Shown: positions 44,701-52,868 of the stretch, piece after piece
Layout: the number at the start of each line of letters is the position of its first letter
Numbering within the stretch: the stretch's first letter is position 1
Source: Opitutia bacterium
GTDB lineage: Bacteria > Verrucomicrobiota > Verrucomicrobiia > Opitutales > Opitutaceae
DNA: 64,000 nt
Assembly: GCA_016217545.1 (NCBI GenBank)
Contig: JACRHT010000002.1
Span: 496,001-560,000 of the forward strand
Reading direction: 5' to 3'
The notes under the pieces: generated by a model
Seen by the model: the letters and a program-made list of their open reading frames with translations, nothing else
Told to the model about the DNA's origin: nothing
Databases searched by the model: none
Made by a program: the position numbers and the translations under genes

Positions 44701-46101
44701 ATGTTTCGGCCGCCTGCTTCCTTCGCTCTGCTTCTGCTCGCTCCGCTCGCCTTTGGCGCAAGCGAGACCCCGCCCTGGCCCGCGCCGCCACCCGCCGTCG
44801 ACGCGCTCGTCGCCGAGGCGTTTCACTCCAATCTCGCTCTTGTCGGCGAGTCGCTCGAGGTCGAGCGCGCGGCCGCCCGCCTCGCGGAGGCCCGCAGCCA
44901 GTTTCTCCCACGCGTCGATCTGCTCGCCCGCTACAGCGCCGCCGACGGCGGCCGGACCATCGACTTCCCCGTCGGCGATCTGCTCAACGGCGCCTACGGC
45001 ACGCTCAACCAGTTCCTCGCCACGCAGGGCCAGCCCGCGCGCTTTCCGACGGTCTCCAACCAGTCCATCCCGCTCCTCCGTAGCCGCGAGCAGGAAACCA
45101 AGCTGCGCCTCACCCAGCCGCTCTACGCGCCGGAAATCACGCGCAGCAATGCCGCCGCCCGCGCCGGACTCGCCGCCCGGGAAGCCCAGCTCGCCGCCTA
45201 TCGCCGTCACCTTCGCGCCGCGGTCATCGAAGCCTTCTTCCGCCACGAGCAGGCCGCCGCCGCCGTCGCCACCTACCGCTCCGCGCTCGAGCTCGTCACC
45301 GAGTCGCTGCGCGTCAACCGCGTCCTCGTCGCCAACGACAAAACCACCGACGATGCCGTCCTCCGCGCCACTGCCGAACTGGCGACGGTGCAACAGCAGC
45401 TGGCCGACGCGGAGAAAGACTGCGCCCTCGCCCGCAGCTATGTGAATTTCCTCCTCAACCGCCCGCTCCCCACCCTCATCGCGCCGCTCGACGAAGCCGA
45501 AGCCGAGCGCTACACCGCCGAGCTCGCACGCGCCGCGGTGCCGGCCCTCGACGCGCAATCCCGCGAGGAGATCGCCGCGCTCTCCTCCGCCCGCACCGCC
45601 GCGCGCGCCACGACCGAGGCCGCCCAATCCCGCCAGCGCCCCTCGCTCGGCCTCGCGGTCGAAACCGGCATCCAAGGCGAGTCCTACCGCACCGGCGCCG
45701 GCAGCAACTACACCATCGGCTCGGTCGTGCTCGAGTGGAACCTGTTCGACGGCTCCGAACGCCGCCATCGCGTCGCGCAGGCGCGCATCGACGAGCGTCA
45801 GGCCGACCGCGCCCTGCGGGAAACCCGCCAGCAGCTCGACCTCCAGCTCCAGCAGGCGCGGGACGAGTTTTCGACCGCCCGCCTCGCGCTCGCATCCGCC
45901 GTCGCGCGTCGCGATGCCGCCCGCGCCACCTACCACCTCGTGGCTCGCCGCGAGGCCGAAGGCATCGCCAACCAACTCACCGTGCTCGACGCCCGCCACA
46001 CACTGACGGCCGCCGAACTCAATTTCTCCATCACCCGCGCCCGCCTCGCCATCGCCGCCGCGCAACTCGACCGCGCCTCGGCGCTCACTCCCCTCCCCTG
46101 A
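44701..46101 (+). CDS. TolC-family outer membrane efflux protein
   Basis: The 466-aa protein has a signal peptide (MFRPPASFALLLLAPLAFGA) and two repeats of long alpha-helical hairpins, with the typical ARLAEARSQFLPRVDLLARY and GSVVLEWNLFDG strands. It forms the outer-membrane channel of a tripartite pump. It is the first gene of tolC-mfp-rnd, 13 bp before the adaptor gene. Confidence 0.92.
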   Translation: MFRPPASFALLLLAPLAFGASETPPWPAPPPAVDALVAEAFHSNLALVGESLEVERAAARLAEARSQFLPRVDLLARYSAADGGRTIDFPVGDLLNGAYGTLNQFLATQGQPARFPTVSNQSIPLLRSREQETKLRLTQPLYAPEITRSNAAARAGLAAREAQLAAYRRHLRAAVIEAFFRHEQAAAAVATYRSALELVTESLRVNRVLVANDKTTDDAVLRATAELATVQQQLADAEKDCALARSYVNFLLNRPLPTLIAPLDEAEAERYTAELARAAVPALDAQSREEIAALSSARTAARATTEAAQSRQRPSLGLAVETGIQGESYRTGAGSNYTIGSVVLEWNLFDGSERRHRVAQARIDERQADRALRETRQQLDLQLQQARDEFSTARLALASAVARRDAARATYHLVARREAEGIANQLTVLDARHTLTAAELNFSITRARLAIAAAQLDRASALTPLP

Positions 46102-46114
46102 TCCCGCAACTCTC

Positions 46115-47167
46115 ATGTCGCCGCGTCCCTCCCTCCTCCTCGCCCTCGCCTCCCTCGCCAGCCTCGTCGGCTGCGATCGCGCGCCCGCCCCGACTTCCAC
46201 CGCGTTGCCTCCTCTCGTCATCGAGGCCGCGCCCGCGCAACTCACCACCGACGCGATTCCCGTCGAAGGCACCGCGCTCGTCAGTCGTCGCGCGGAGTCC
46301 ACGCTCTCGTTCAAGACCGGTGGACTCATCGCCACGATCCCCGTCCGCGCCGGCGACACCGTGCGCGCGGGCCAGACGCTCGCCACGCTCCGCCTCGATG
46401 AGATCGACGCGCTCGTCGCCCAAGCCCGCACCGCCGAGGAGAAATCCCGCCGCGACCTCACCCGCGTCCAGGCCCTGCAAGCCGAACGCGTCGCGACCCT
46501 CGAGAACCTCCAGGACGCCCGCAGCGCGCTCGACGCCGCGTCCGCCGCGTTGCGCGCCGCCGAGTTCAACCGCGCGCACTCCGTCATCGTCGCTCCGACC
46601 GACGGTCGCATCCTTCGCCGTCTCTCCGAGCCGGACGAACTCGCCGCGCCGGGCCGCCCGATTCTCGTCTTCGCGGGCGACACCGCTGGATGGATCGCGC
46701 GCCTCGGTGTGACGGAGCGCGAAATCGTGCGCCTCCACCTCGGCGATCGCGCCGAGATTTCCTGGCAAGGCGCCGCGCCCGTGCCGGCGACCGTCGCGCA
46801 AATCGCCGAGTCCACCGATCCCGCCACGCGCACGGTCGAGGTCGAGCTGGCGCTCGACGCCGCCGCGCCCGTCGGCGCGCGCAGCGGTTTCATCGTCGAC
46901 GCGCGCATCTTTCCGCAACCGCTGCCCGCGCCGCGCACGACTGTGCCGCTCGCCGCGCTGGTCGAGGGAAGCGAGCACCGCGCGCACGTCTTCGTCGTCG
47001 CGGCCGACCAGAAGACTGTCCATCGCGTGCCAGTCGAGGTTGAGGCGTTGCGCGGCGACCGCGCTTACCTCCGGACCGCGCTCCCCGCCGGCAGCCGGGT
47101 GGCGACCACCGGCGCCGAGTTTCTCTCCGACGGACGCGCCGTGACCCTGGCCGGCGCCAAGCCCTAA
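46115..47167 (+). CDS. RND efflux periplasmic adaptor (membrane fusion) lipoprotein
   Basis: The product has 350 aa. The N-terminal lipobox LASLVGC predicts a lipid-anchored Cys near residue 20. HlyD-type barrel-sandwich segments appear around GGLIATIPVRAGDTVRAGQTLATL, split by a helical hairpin (residues ~105-150), then a beta-barrel region (GWIARLGVTEREIVRLHLGDRAEISW). It bridges the RND transporter and the TolC channel. Confidence 0.92.
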   Translation: MSPRPSLLLALASLASLVGCDRAPAPTSTALPPLVIEAAPAQLTTDAIPVEGTALVSRRAESTLSFKTGGLIATIPVRAGDTVRAGQTLATLRLDEIDALVAQARTAEEKSRRDLTRVQALQAERVATLENLQDARSALDAASAALRAAEFNRAHSVIVAPTDGRILRRLSEPDELAAPGRPILVFAGDTAGWIARLGVTEREIVRLHLGDRAEISWQGAAPVPATVAQIAESTDPATRTVEVELALDAAAPVGARSGFIVDARIFPQPLPAPRTTVPLAALVEGSEHRAHVFVVAADQKTVHRVPVEVEALRGDRAYLRTALPAGSRVATTGAEFLSDGRAVTLAGAKP

Positions 47168-47187
47168 CCCCGCCGCCACACCGCGCC

Positions 47188-50100
47188 ATGAAACTGACGG
47201 ACTTTTCCGTTCGGAACTACCAGTTCACGATCATCGTGTTTCTGCTCCTCGTCGCCATCGGCGGCGTCGCGCTCCAGACCATTCCGCGCACCGAGGACCC
47301 GCAACTCTCGTTCCCGGGCTATCACCTCGTGATCGTGAGCCCGGGTGCCAATCCCACAGACCTCGAGCGGCTCGTCGCCCGCCCGCTGGAGGACGCGATC
47401 AAGGAACTCGACGACCTCACTAAACTCCAAAGCACCGTCCGCGACAGCGTCGTCTACATCGAGGTGGAGTTCAAATACGGCATCGATATCGATCGTAAAT
47501 ACGACGACCTGCTCCGGCAGGTTAACCAGGTGCGCCCGACGCTGCCGGCGGGCATCACCGATTTCGAAGTGAAGAAGGAGCAGACGAACCACGTCGCGAT
47601 CCTGCAAGTCGCGCTCGTCTCCTCCGAAGCCAGCTACGCACGCCTCCAGGATCTCGCCGAGACGCTCCGCAAGCGCCTCGAGCTCTCGCCCGGCGTCGGC
47701 AAGGTCGAGAAGTGGGCCTATCCGGAGAAGCAAATCCGCGTCTCGCTCGACCTCGAAAAGATCGCGCAGCTGCAGCTCTCCATCTCGCGCATCACCGAGG
47801 CGATTGGCGCCGCCAACGTGAACATCCCGGGCGGCACCGTCGAGACCGGCGGCCGCCGTTTCACCGTGAAAACCAGCGGCAGCTACGCCTCGCTCGAGGA
47901 CATCGGCGACACACCGGTCGCCGGCAGCGGCACCGCCGTCGTGCGCCTCCGCGACATCGCCGCGATCAGCTGGGACTACGAAGACCACGAGCACATCGGC
48001 CGCTTCAAGGGCGAGCGCGCCGTCTTCATCACCGTGCAGGCGCAAAAGGGACAGAACACCTTCGACGTCACCGCCGGCATGAAGCCCGTCCTCGCCGCGT
48101 TCCGCGCCACTCTGCCCGGCGACGTGCGCCTCGAGGAGGGCTTCGAGCAGGCCCAGAACATCGAGCGGCGCCTCGGCCGCCTGCGGACGGACCTGCTGGT
48201 GGCGATCGGACTGGTCGCGCTCACCGTCGCGCCGCTCGGTTTCCGGGCCGCGCTGATCGTGATGATCTCGATTCCATTGTCGCTCGCGATGGGCGTCGCC
48301 GCGCTGCAATGGTTCGGCCACACGCTCAACCAGCTCTCGATCGTCGGCTTCGTCATCGCGCTCGGCCTGCTCGTCGACGACTCGATCGTCGTCGTCGAGA
48401 ACATCGCGCGCTTCCGCCGCGCCGGCTACGCGCCGCAGGAAGCCGCCATCCAAGCCACCAACCAGATCGCCGTCGCCGTCCTCGGCACCACCGCGACGTT
48501 GTTGTTCGCGTTCCTGCCGTTGCTTCTGCTCCCGGGCGGACCGGGGCTGTTTATCCGCGCGCTGCCGCTCGCCGTCGAAGTCACCGTGCTCGCCTCGCTC
48601 GGCGTCGCGCTGACCATCGTGCCGTTCCTCGCCAGCCGTTTCCTCGCCGCCCATGAAGAGGCGGAAGGCAACTGGCTGCTGCGCGCTCTGCAACGCGTCA
48701 TCCACGTCACCTACCGGCCGGTGCTGCACTGGGCGATGCAACATCGCATGGCCACGCTCGCCGGCGTCGCCGTGCTCTTCGCGGCCTCGCTCGCGCTGGT
48801 GCCCGTAATCGGCTTCAGCCTCTTCCCGAAATCCGGCACGCCGCAGTTCATCATCAATCTCGAGGCCCCCGAGGGCGCCGGCCTCGCCGCGACCGACCGC
48901 ATCGCGCATCAGGTCGAGGACGCCCTGCGCGCCACGCCGGAGATCGACTGGTGGTTCACCAACGTCGGACACGGCAACCCGTTCATCTACTACAACTCTT
49001 CCCCCGCACAGCAGAAGGCCAACCTCGGCGAAGTCTACGCGCAGGTGAAACCCGAGTTCGCCAGCGACCAGCGCACGCCCGCCATCCTCGCCGGCTTGCG
49101 CCGGAAACTCGCGGGCATCGCCGGCGCGCAGATCCTCGTGCGCGAATTCGAACAAGGGCCGCCGATCGAGGCGCCGATCGCCGTGCGCATCTTCGGCGAC
49201 GATCTCGACCGCCTCGCCACGCTCGCCGGCGACGTCGAAACCGTCCTGCGCCGCACGCCGGGCACCGAGAACATCGGCAATCCAGTGCGCACGCGCCGCA
49301 CGGATCTTCACGTGCGCATCGACCGCTCGGCCGCCGCACTCCTCGGCGTGCCCGACGCCGAGATCGACCGCGCGGTTCGTCTCGCGCTGGCCGGACTCGA
49401 CGTCGCCCGCTTCCGCGACGACGACGGCGACGAATACAACATCCAGCTCGCCCTCCCGCGCGGCGAGCACGCCGATCTCTCGCGCTGGCCCAAGATCCAA
49501 GTGCAGACCGCCAGCGGCGCATTCGTGCCGCTCGCGCAGGTTGCCACGCTCGAATTCGACTCCGCGCCCGCCGTCATTCTCCGTTACCTGCGCGAGCGCT
49601 GCGTCATCGTCACCGCCTACGTGCGCGACGGCTACAACGTCGGCAAAACCACCGAACTCGTCGCCGCCGAACTGGCGAAGCGCGACTGGCCGGCCGGTTA
49701 TCGCTTCGAGTTCGGCGGCGAAGTCGCAAGCCGCAAGGAGAGCTTCGGCGGCCTTGGCTCCGCGATCCTCATCGCGGTTTTTGGCATCCTCGCGATCCTC
49801 GTCCTCGAATTCCGCAGCTTCCGCGGCACCTTCATCGTCGCGTCGATCATTCCCCTCGGGGTCATCGGCGGCATCGTCGCGCTGTGGCTCACGGGATATT
49901 CGCTCTCGTTCACCGCCACCGTCGGCTTCGTCGCGCTCATCGGCATCGAGATCAAGAACTCGATCCTCCTCGTCGACTTCACCAACCAGCTCCGCGCCCA
50001 AGGCGTGCCGCTCCGCGAGGCCATCGAGCAAGCCGGCGAAGTGCGCTTCCTTCCCGTCGTGCTGACCACGCTCACCGCCCTCGGCGCGCTCGTGCCGCTC

Positions 50101-50274
50101 GCCGTCCAAGGCGCCGGCCTCTACTCGCCTCTCGCCATCGTCATCATCGGCGGACTCCTGAGCTCGCTCCTCCTCTCGCGCGTCGTCACGCCCGTGCTCT
50201 ACAGCCTCATGCCCCCGCCCGGACCGGAAACAGAAACCGTTCCCGCGACGCCGTCCCCGAAACCTGCGCTGTAA
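47188..50274 (+). CDS. RND-family efflux permease (AcrB-like)
   Basis: The 1028-aa inner-membrane proton antiporter has two large periplasmic loops. TM4 contains the proton-relay Asp pair in LGLLVDDSIVVVENI. The N-terminus MKLTDFSVRNYQFTIIVF and second-half TM segments (GIEIKNSILLVDFTNQLR) are typical of the heavy-metal/multidrug ACR_tran group close to the MdtB/NolG type. Specificity cannot be read. It ends the efflux operon controlled by the TetR gene. Confidence 0.94.
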   Translation: MKLTDFSVRNYQFTIIVFLLLVAIGGVALQTIPRTEDPQLSFPGYHLVIVSPGANPTDLERLVARPLEDAIKELDDLTKLQSTVRDSVVYIEVEFKYGIDIDRKYDDLLRQVNQVRPTLPAGITDFEVKKEQTNHVAILQVALVSSEASYARLQDLAETLRKRLELSPGVGKVEKWAYPEKQIRVSLDLEKIAQLQLSISRITEAIGAANVNIPGGTVETGGRRFTVKTSGSYASLEDIGDTPVAGSGTAVVRLRDIAAISWDYEDHEHIGRFKGERAVFITVQAQKGQNTFDVTAGMKPVLAAFRATLPGDVRLEEGFEQAQNIERRLGRLRTDLLVAIGLVALTVAPLGFRAALIVMISIPLSLAMGVAALQWFGHTLNQLSIVGFVIALGLLVDDSIVVVENIARFRRAGYAPQEAAIQATNQIAVAVLGTTATLLFAFLPLLLLPGGPGLFIRALPLAVEVTVLASLGVALTIVPFLASRFLAAHEEAEGNWLLRALQRVIHVTYRPVLHWAMQHRMATLAGVAVLFAASLALVPVIGFSLFPKSGTPQFIINLEAPEGAGLAATDRIAHQVEDALRATPEIDWWFTNVGHGNPFIYYNSSPAQQKANLGEVYAQVKPEFASDQRTPAILAGLRRKLAGIAGAQILVREFEQGPPIEAPIAVRIFGDDLDRLATLAGDVETVLRRTPGTENIGNPVRTRRTDLHVRIDRSAAALLGVPDAEIDRAVRLALAGLDVARFRDDDGDEYNIQLALPRGEHADLSRWPKIQVQTASGAFVPLAQVATLEFDSAPAVILRYLRERCVIVTAYVRDGYNVGKTTELVAAELAKRDWPAGYRFEFGGEVASRKESFGGLGSAILIAVFGILAILVLEFRSFRGTFIVASIIPLGVIGGIVALWLTGYSLSFTATVGFVALIGIEIKNSILLVDFTNQLRAQGVPLREAIEQAGEVRFLPVVLTTLTALGALVPLAVQGAGLYSPLAIVIIGGLLSSLLLSRVVTPVLYSLMPPPGPETETVPATPSPKPAL

Positions 50275-50319
50275 CCCACGCCCAAAGCGCGTCGGTCTCG
50301 CCGCGCTCGCCGCAAGGTA

Positions 50320-50342
50320 GCCCGCGCTCTCCAAGCGCGGGC
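50320..50342. repeat. Palindrome in the gap between efflux operon and helicase
   Basis: GCCCGCGCT and AGCGCGGGC form a 9-bp stem around CTCCA. It may terminate or punctuate the RND transcript (no T run). Its GTAGC-prefix resembles the element at 63628-63649. Confidence 0.5.
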
Positions 50343-50427
50343 CAGCGCGGTCGCCGAGCGCCCCGCCGCCCGCCCGCACTCCTCGCTTGCGCCCTGCGGT
50401 GAAGCGGAGAATTCATCTCGGTTCCCG

Positions 50428-52866
50428 ATGCAATTCTCCCTCGCCACCCGGACCGCCAGCCTGAGCGTGGGCGAATTCTCGGACTTCGCCCTCGGCCCGC
50501 GCGAAGCCGGCAGCGGTGGCTCCGCCGGCCTCTGGCGCGCGCAACTCGGCCAGCACTGGCACAACGAGCTCCGCGTCCAAACGGAACGCGCCCACACCCG
50601 CGATGGCGCGCTCGCGCCCGATGTCGCGTTCGAGGTTTCCATCGAAGGCCGCCTCGCCCACCGCGGCTGGACGCTCACGCTCGGCGGCCGCATCGACCAG
50701 CTCGTCGGCTCGACACTGCGCGAGATCAAGACCGTCACGCGTCCGCTCCCCGCCGACGAAGCCGAGCTGCGCGCCGACTACGGCCCCTATTTTCTCCAGC
50801 TCGCCACCTACGTCGTCCTCGCGCGGACCAAGGCTCTCAACTCTCAGCTCTCAACTCTCAACTCCTCGGCCCTCCGCGCCGAACTCATCTTCGTCGAAGC
50901 CGGCTCCGGCCTCTCGCAAACGCTCACGCTCACCGCCTTCGACGAGGCGCTCGTCACGCACCAGCTCGATGCCGTGGTCGAGTTTCTCGAGCTGCAAAGC
51001 CGCGCCGCCGAGCGCCGCCACCGGCTGAACTTCCGTTCGCCGTTCCCCTCGCTCCGCCCCGGGCAGGAAACGATCCACGCCGACCTCGCCGCCGGCTTCG
51101 CCCGCGCACCCGTCGTCCTGCTCGAAGCCCCCACCGGCTACGGCAAGACCGGCTGCGCGCTCGAGTTCGCCCTCGGCGAGCTCCGCGCCGCGCGCTACGA
51201 CCGCCTGATCTGGCTCACCGGCAAATCCACCGGCCAGCTCCAAGTCGTCGAAACCCTCCGCCGGATGACCGCCCCGCCGCCGAGTAACCTAATAGGTTAC
51301 TCCGCTGGAGAGTCGCACGCCAACTCGGGTAACCCAATAGGTTACCCGGCACGCGAGCCGCTCGCCTTCTGGCAGGTGCGGAACAAGGGCGAGCATTGCG
51401 TGAACGTCGAGTTCCACTGCGTGCGCGACAACTGCGGCTACCTCGCCGGCGCCGAGGAGCGCTGGCCGGCGAGCGGCCTCTCCCGCTTCTACCGCGACCC
51501 GATGCAAGCGCGCGATCTCGACACTCTGCGCGCCGCCGGACGCGAGGCGTTGATCTGCCCCTACGAGATCACGCGCACCGCGCTCGCGTTCAACGACGTC
51601 TGGATCGGCGACTACAACTACGTCTTCGCGCCCGACAACCGCGGCCTCTTCTTCGAGCAGCCGGGCTTCGATGCCGCGCGCACGTTGCTCATCGTCGACG
51701 AAGCGCACAACCTGCCCTCGCGCGTCGCCGACGCCTACTCGCATGCCGCCCACGACGGCGACGTGCGCGCGCTCCTCGCCGAACTCGATCACCAACGCGC
51801 GCCGACTCCGCTCATCCTCGCCGTCGAAACCTGGGCCCGCACACTCGCCAGCGTTTCGCCCTGCGAAATCCTCGACGGCGCGCTCGAGGCCGATGTGCGC
51901 GACGCGCTCGACCGCCTCGCCGAACTCGTCACCACGCTCCCGCTCGACTACGCCGCGCTTGGCCCGCACCACAGCGAGACGCTCTGGCAATTCGCCAAGC
52001 TGAACGACTTCCTGCACGACACCCGCCTGCGCCGCCTGCTCTGGTCCCGCCGCGAGGGCGAGCTGGAGTTCACGTGCGTCGACGCCACCGAGGCCATCGG
52101 CGAATCGCTCGCGGCTTTCGGCGGCGCGCTCCTGATGTCGGCGACGCTCGCGCCGTTCGATCAATTCGCCGCATCGTGCGGTGTTCCCGCCTTCGCCACG
52201 CTGCGGGCGCCCGCGCCGTGGCGCCACGGTGCCTACGACGTCGCGGTCGACCTGCGAGTGTCCACGACGCTGCGCGAGCGCACCGCGAACTACCCAGCCA
52301 CCGCTGCCACGATCGAGCAGCTCTTCGGCACCGCCGGCCGCGCGGTGGTGGTGTTTTTCCCGTCCTACGCCTACGCCGAGGCCATCCAACGCACACTCGC
52401 GCAAATCGGCTCCGTCGTGCGCGTGTCCCTGCAACCCAAGCTCCCCGACCTCGCCGCGCAAGCCGCCTGGGTGGAGGAAAACCTCGCGCTCTCCGACGCG
52501 CTGTTCCTCGTGCTCGGCAGCAGTTTTGCGGAGAGCATCGACCTGCTCGGAGGGCGCGTGTCGCACGCCATGGTCGTCGGTCCGGCGTTGCCCGAGGTAA
52601 ACGCTGTGCAACGCGCGCGCCTCGACGCCTTCAGCGCGCTCGGCCGCGACGCCGCGTTCCGCCGCGTCTACCAGATTCCCGGCCTGCAAAAAGTAAACCA
52701 GGCCCTCGGCCGCCTCGTGCGCGGTCCCGGCCATCACGCGAAAATTCTCCTGCACTGTCGCCGCTTCGCCGAACCGAGCTACGCCGGCCTGCTCGACCCC
52801 GAGTGCCAGCAGTATCGCGAGGTCGTGACGACGGCCGATCTCGGTGCCTGGCTGGACGGAACCTGA
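50428..52866 (+). CDS. XPD/DinG-like helicase with N-terminal PD-(D/E)XK nuclease-like domain
   Basis: The product has 812 aa. Residues ~60-190 resemble a Cas4/RecB-type nuclease: GGRIDQLVG supplies Asp and LREIKTVTR supplies the E-x-K pair. The helicase begins with LEAPTGYGKTG (Walker A ~235) and has DEAH as IVDEAHNLPSR (~424). Four Cys at ~323, 331, 336 and 377 (HCVNVEFHCVRDNC and LICPYE) match the Fe-S cluster arrangement of XPD/DinG helicases. Motif VI is seen around VNQALGRLVRGPGHHAK. It should unwind 5'-tailed DNA. Two repeat insertions are in frame: a CTCTCAR tract near residues 136-146 and two GTAACC dyads near 285-307. Confidence 0.88.
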   Translation: MQFSLATRTASLSVGEFSDFALGPREAGSGGSAGLWRAQLGQHWHNELRVQTERAHTRDGALAPDVAFEVSIEGRLAHRGWTLTLGGRIDQLVGSTLREIKTVTRPLPADEAELRADYGPYFLQLATYVVLARTKALNSQLSTLNSSALRAELIFVEAGSGLSQTLTLTAFDEALVTHQLDAVVEFLELQSRAAERRHRLNFRSPFPSLRPGQETIHADLAAGFARAPVVLLEAPTGYGKTGCALEFALGELRAARYDRLIWLTGKSTGQLQVVETLRRMTAPPPSNLIGYSAGESHANSGNPIGYPAREPLAFWQVRNKGEHCVNVEFHCVRDNCGYLAGAEERWPASGLSRFYRDPMQARDLDTLRAAGREALICPYEITRTALAFNDVWIGDYNYVFAPDNRGLFFEQPGFDAARTLLIVDEAHNLPSRVADAYSHAAHDGDVRALLAELDHQRAPTPLILAVETWARTLASVSPCEILDGALEADVRDALDRLAELVTTLPLDYAALGPHHSETLWQFAKLNDFLHDTRLRRLLWSRREGELEFTCVDATEAIGESLAAFGGALLMSATLAPFDQFAASCGVPAFATLRAPAPWRHGAYDVAVDLRVSTTLRERTANYPATAATIEQLFGTAGRAVVVFFPSYAYAEAIQRTLAQIGSVVRVSLQPKLPDLAAQAAWVEENLALSDALFLVLGSSFAESIDLLGGRVSHAMVVGPALPEVNAVQRARLDAFSALGRDAAFRRVYQIPGLQKVNQALGRLVRGPGHHAKILLHCRRFAEPSYAGLLDPECQQYREVVTTADLGAWLDGT
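50834..50864. repeat. Heptanucleotide tandem repeat (CTCTCAR)x4 in the helicase gene
   Basis: Units CTCTCAA, CTCTCAG, CTCTCAA, CTCTCAA then CTC, in frame, coding LNSQLSTLNS. The same unit occurs at 26674-26701. It sits at the end of the nuclease-like domain. Confidence 0.85.
51282..51347. repeat. Two GTAACC-type dyads 45 bp apart inside the helicase gene
   Basis: 51282-51302 is a perfect palindrome (core GTAACCTAATAGGTTAC). 51327-51347 has arms GGGTAACC and GGTTACCC around CAATA. Starts are exactly 45 bp (15 codons) apart, coding NLIGYSAG and NPIGYPAR. They lie between the ATPase motifs and the first Fe-S cysteine. Confidence 0.85.
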
Positions 52867-52868
52867 AA

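Noticed and set aside
47164-50379. A 1071-codon open frame opposite the RND permease
   Set aside because: It is the antisense shadow of a clear RND gene. High GC content keeps the opposite frames open and the translation is Arg/Gly/Glu-rich without domains. The same holds for the long antisense frames at 16950-18311, 18058-19845, 19625-22480 and 22931-25387.
50428-51100. Cas4 gene as part of a CRISPR system
   Set aside because: The nuclease-like domain is fused to an XPD-type helicase, and no other cas gene or array lies nearby.
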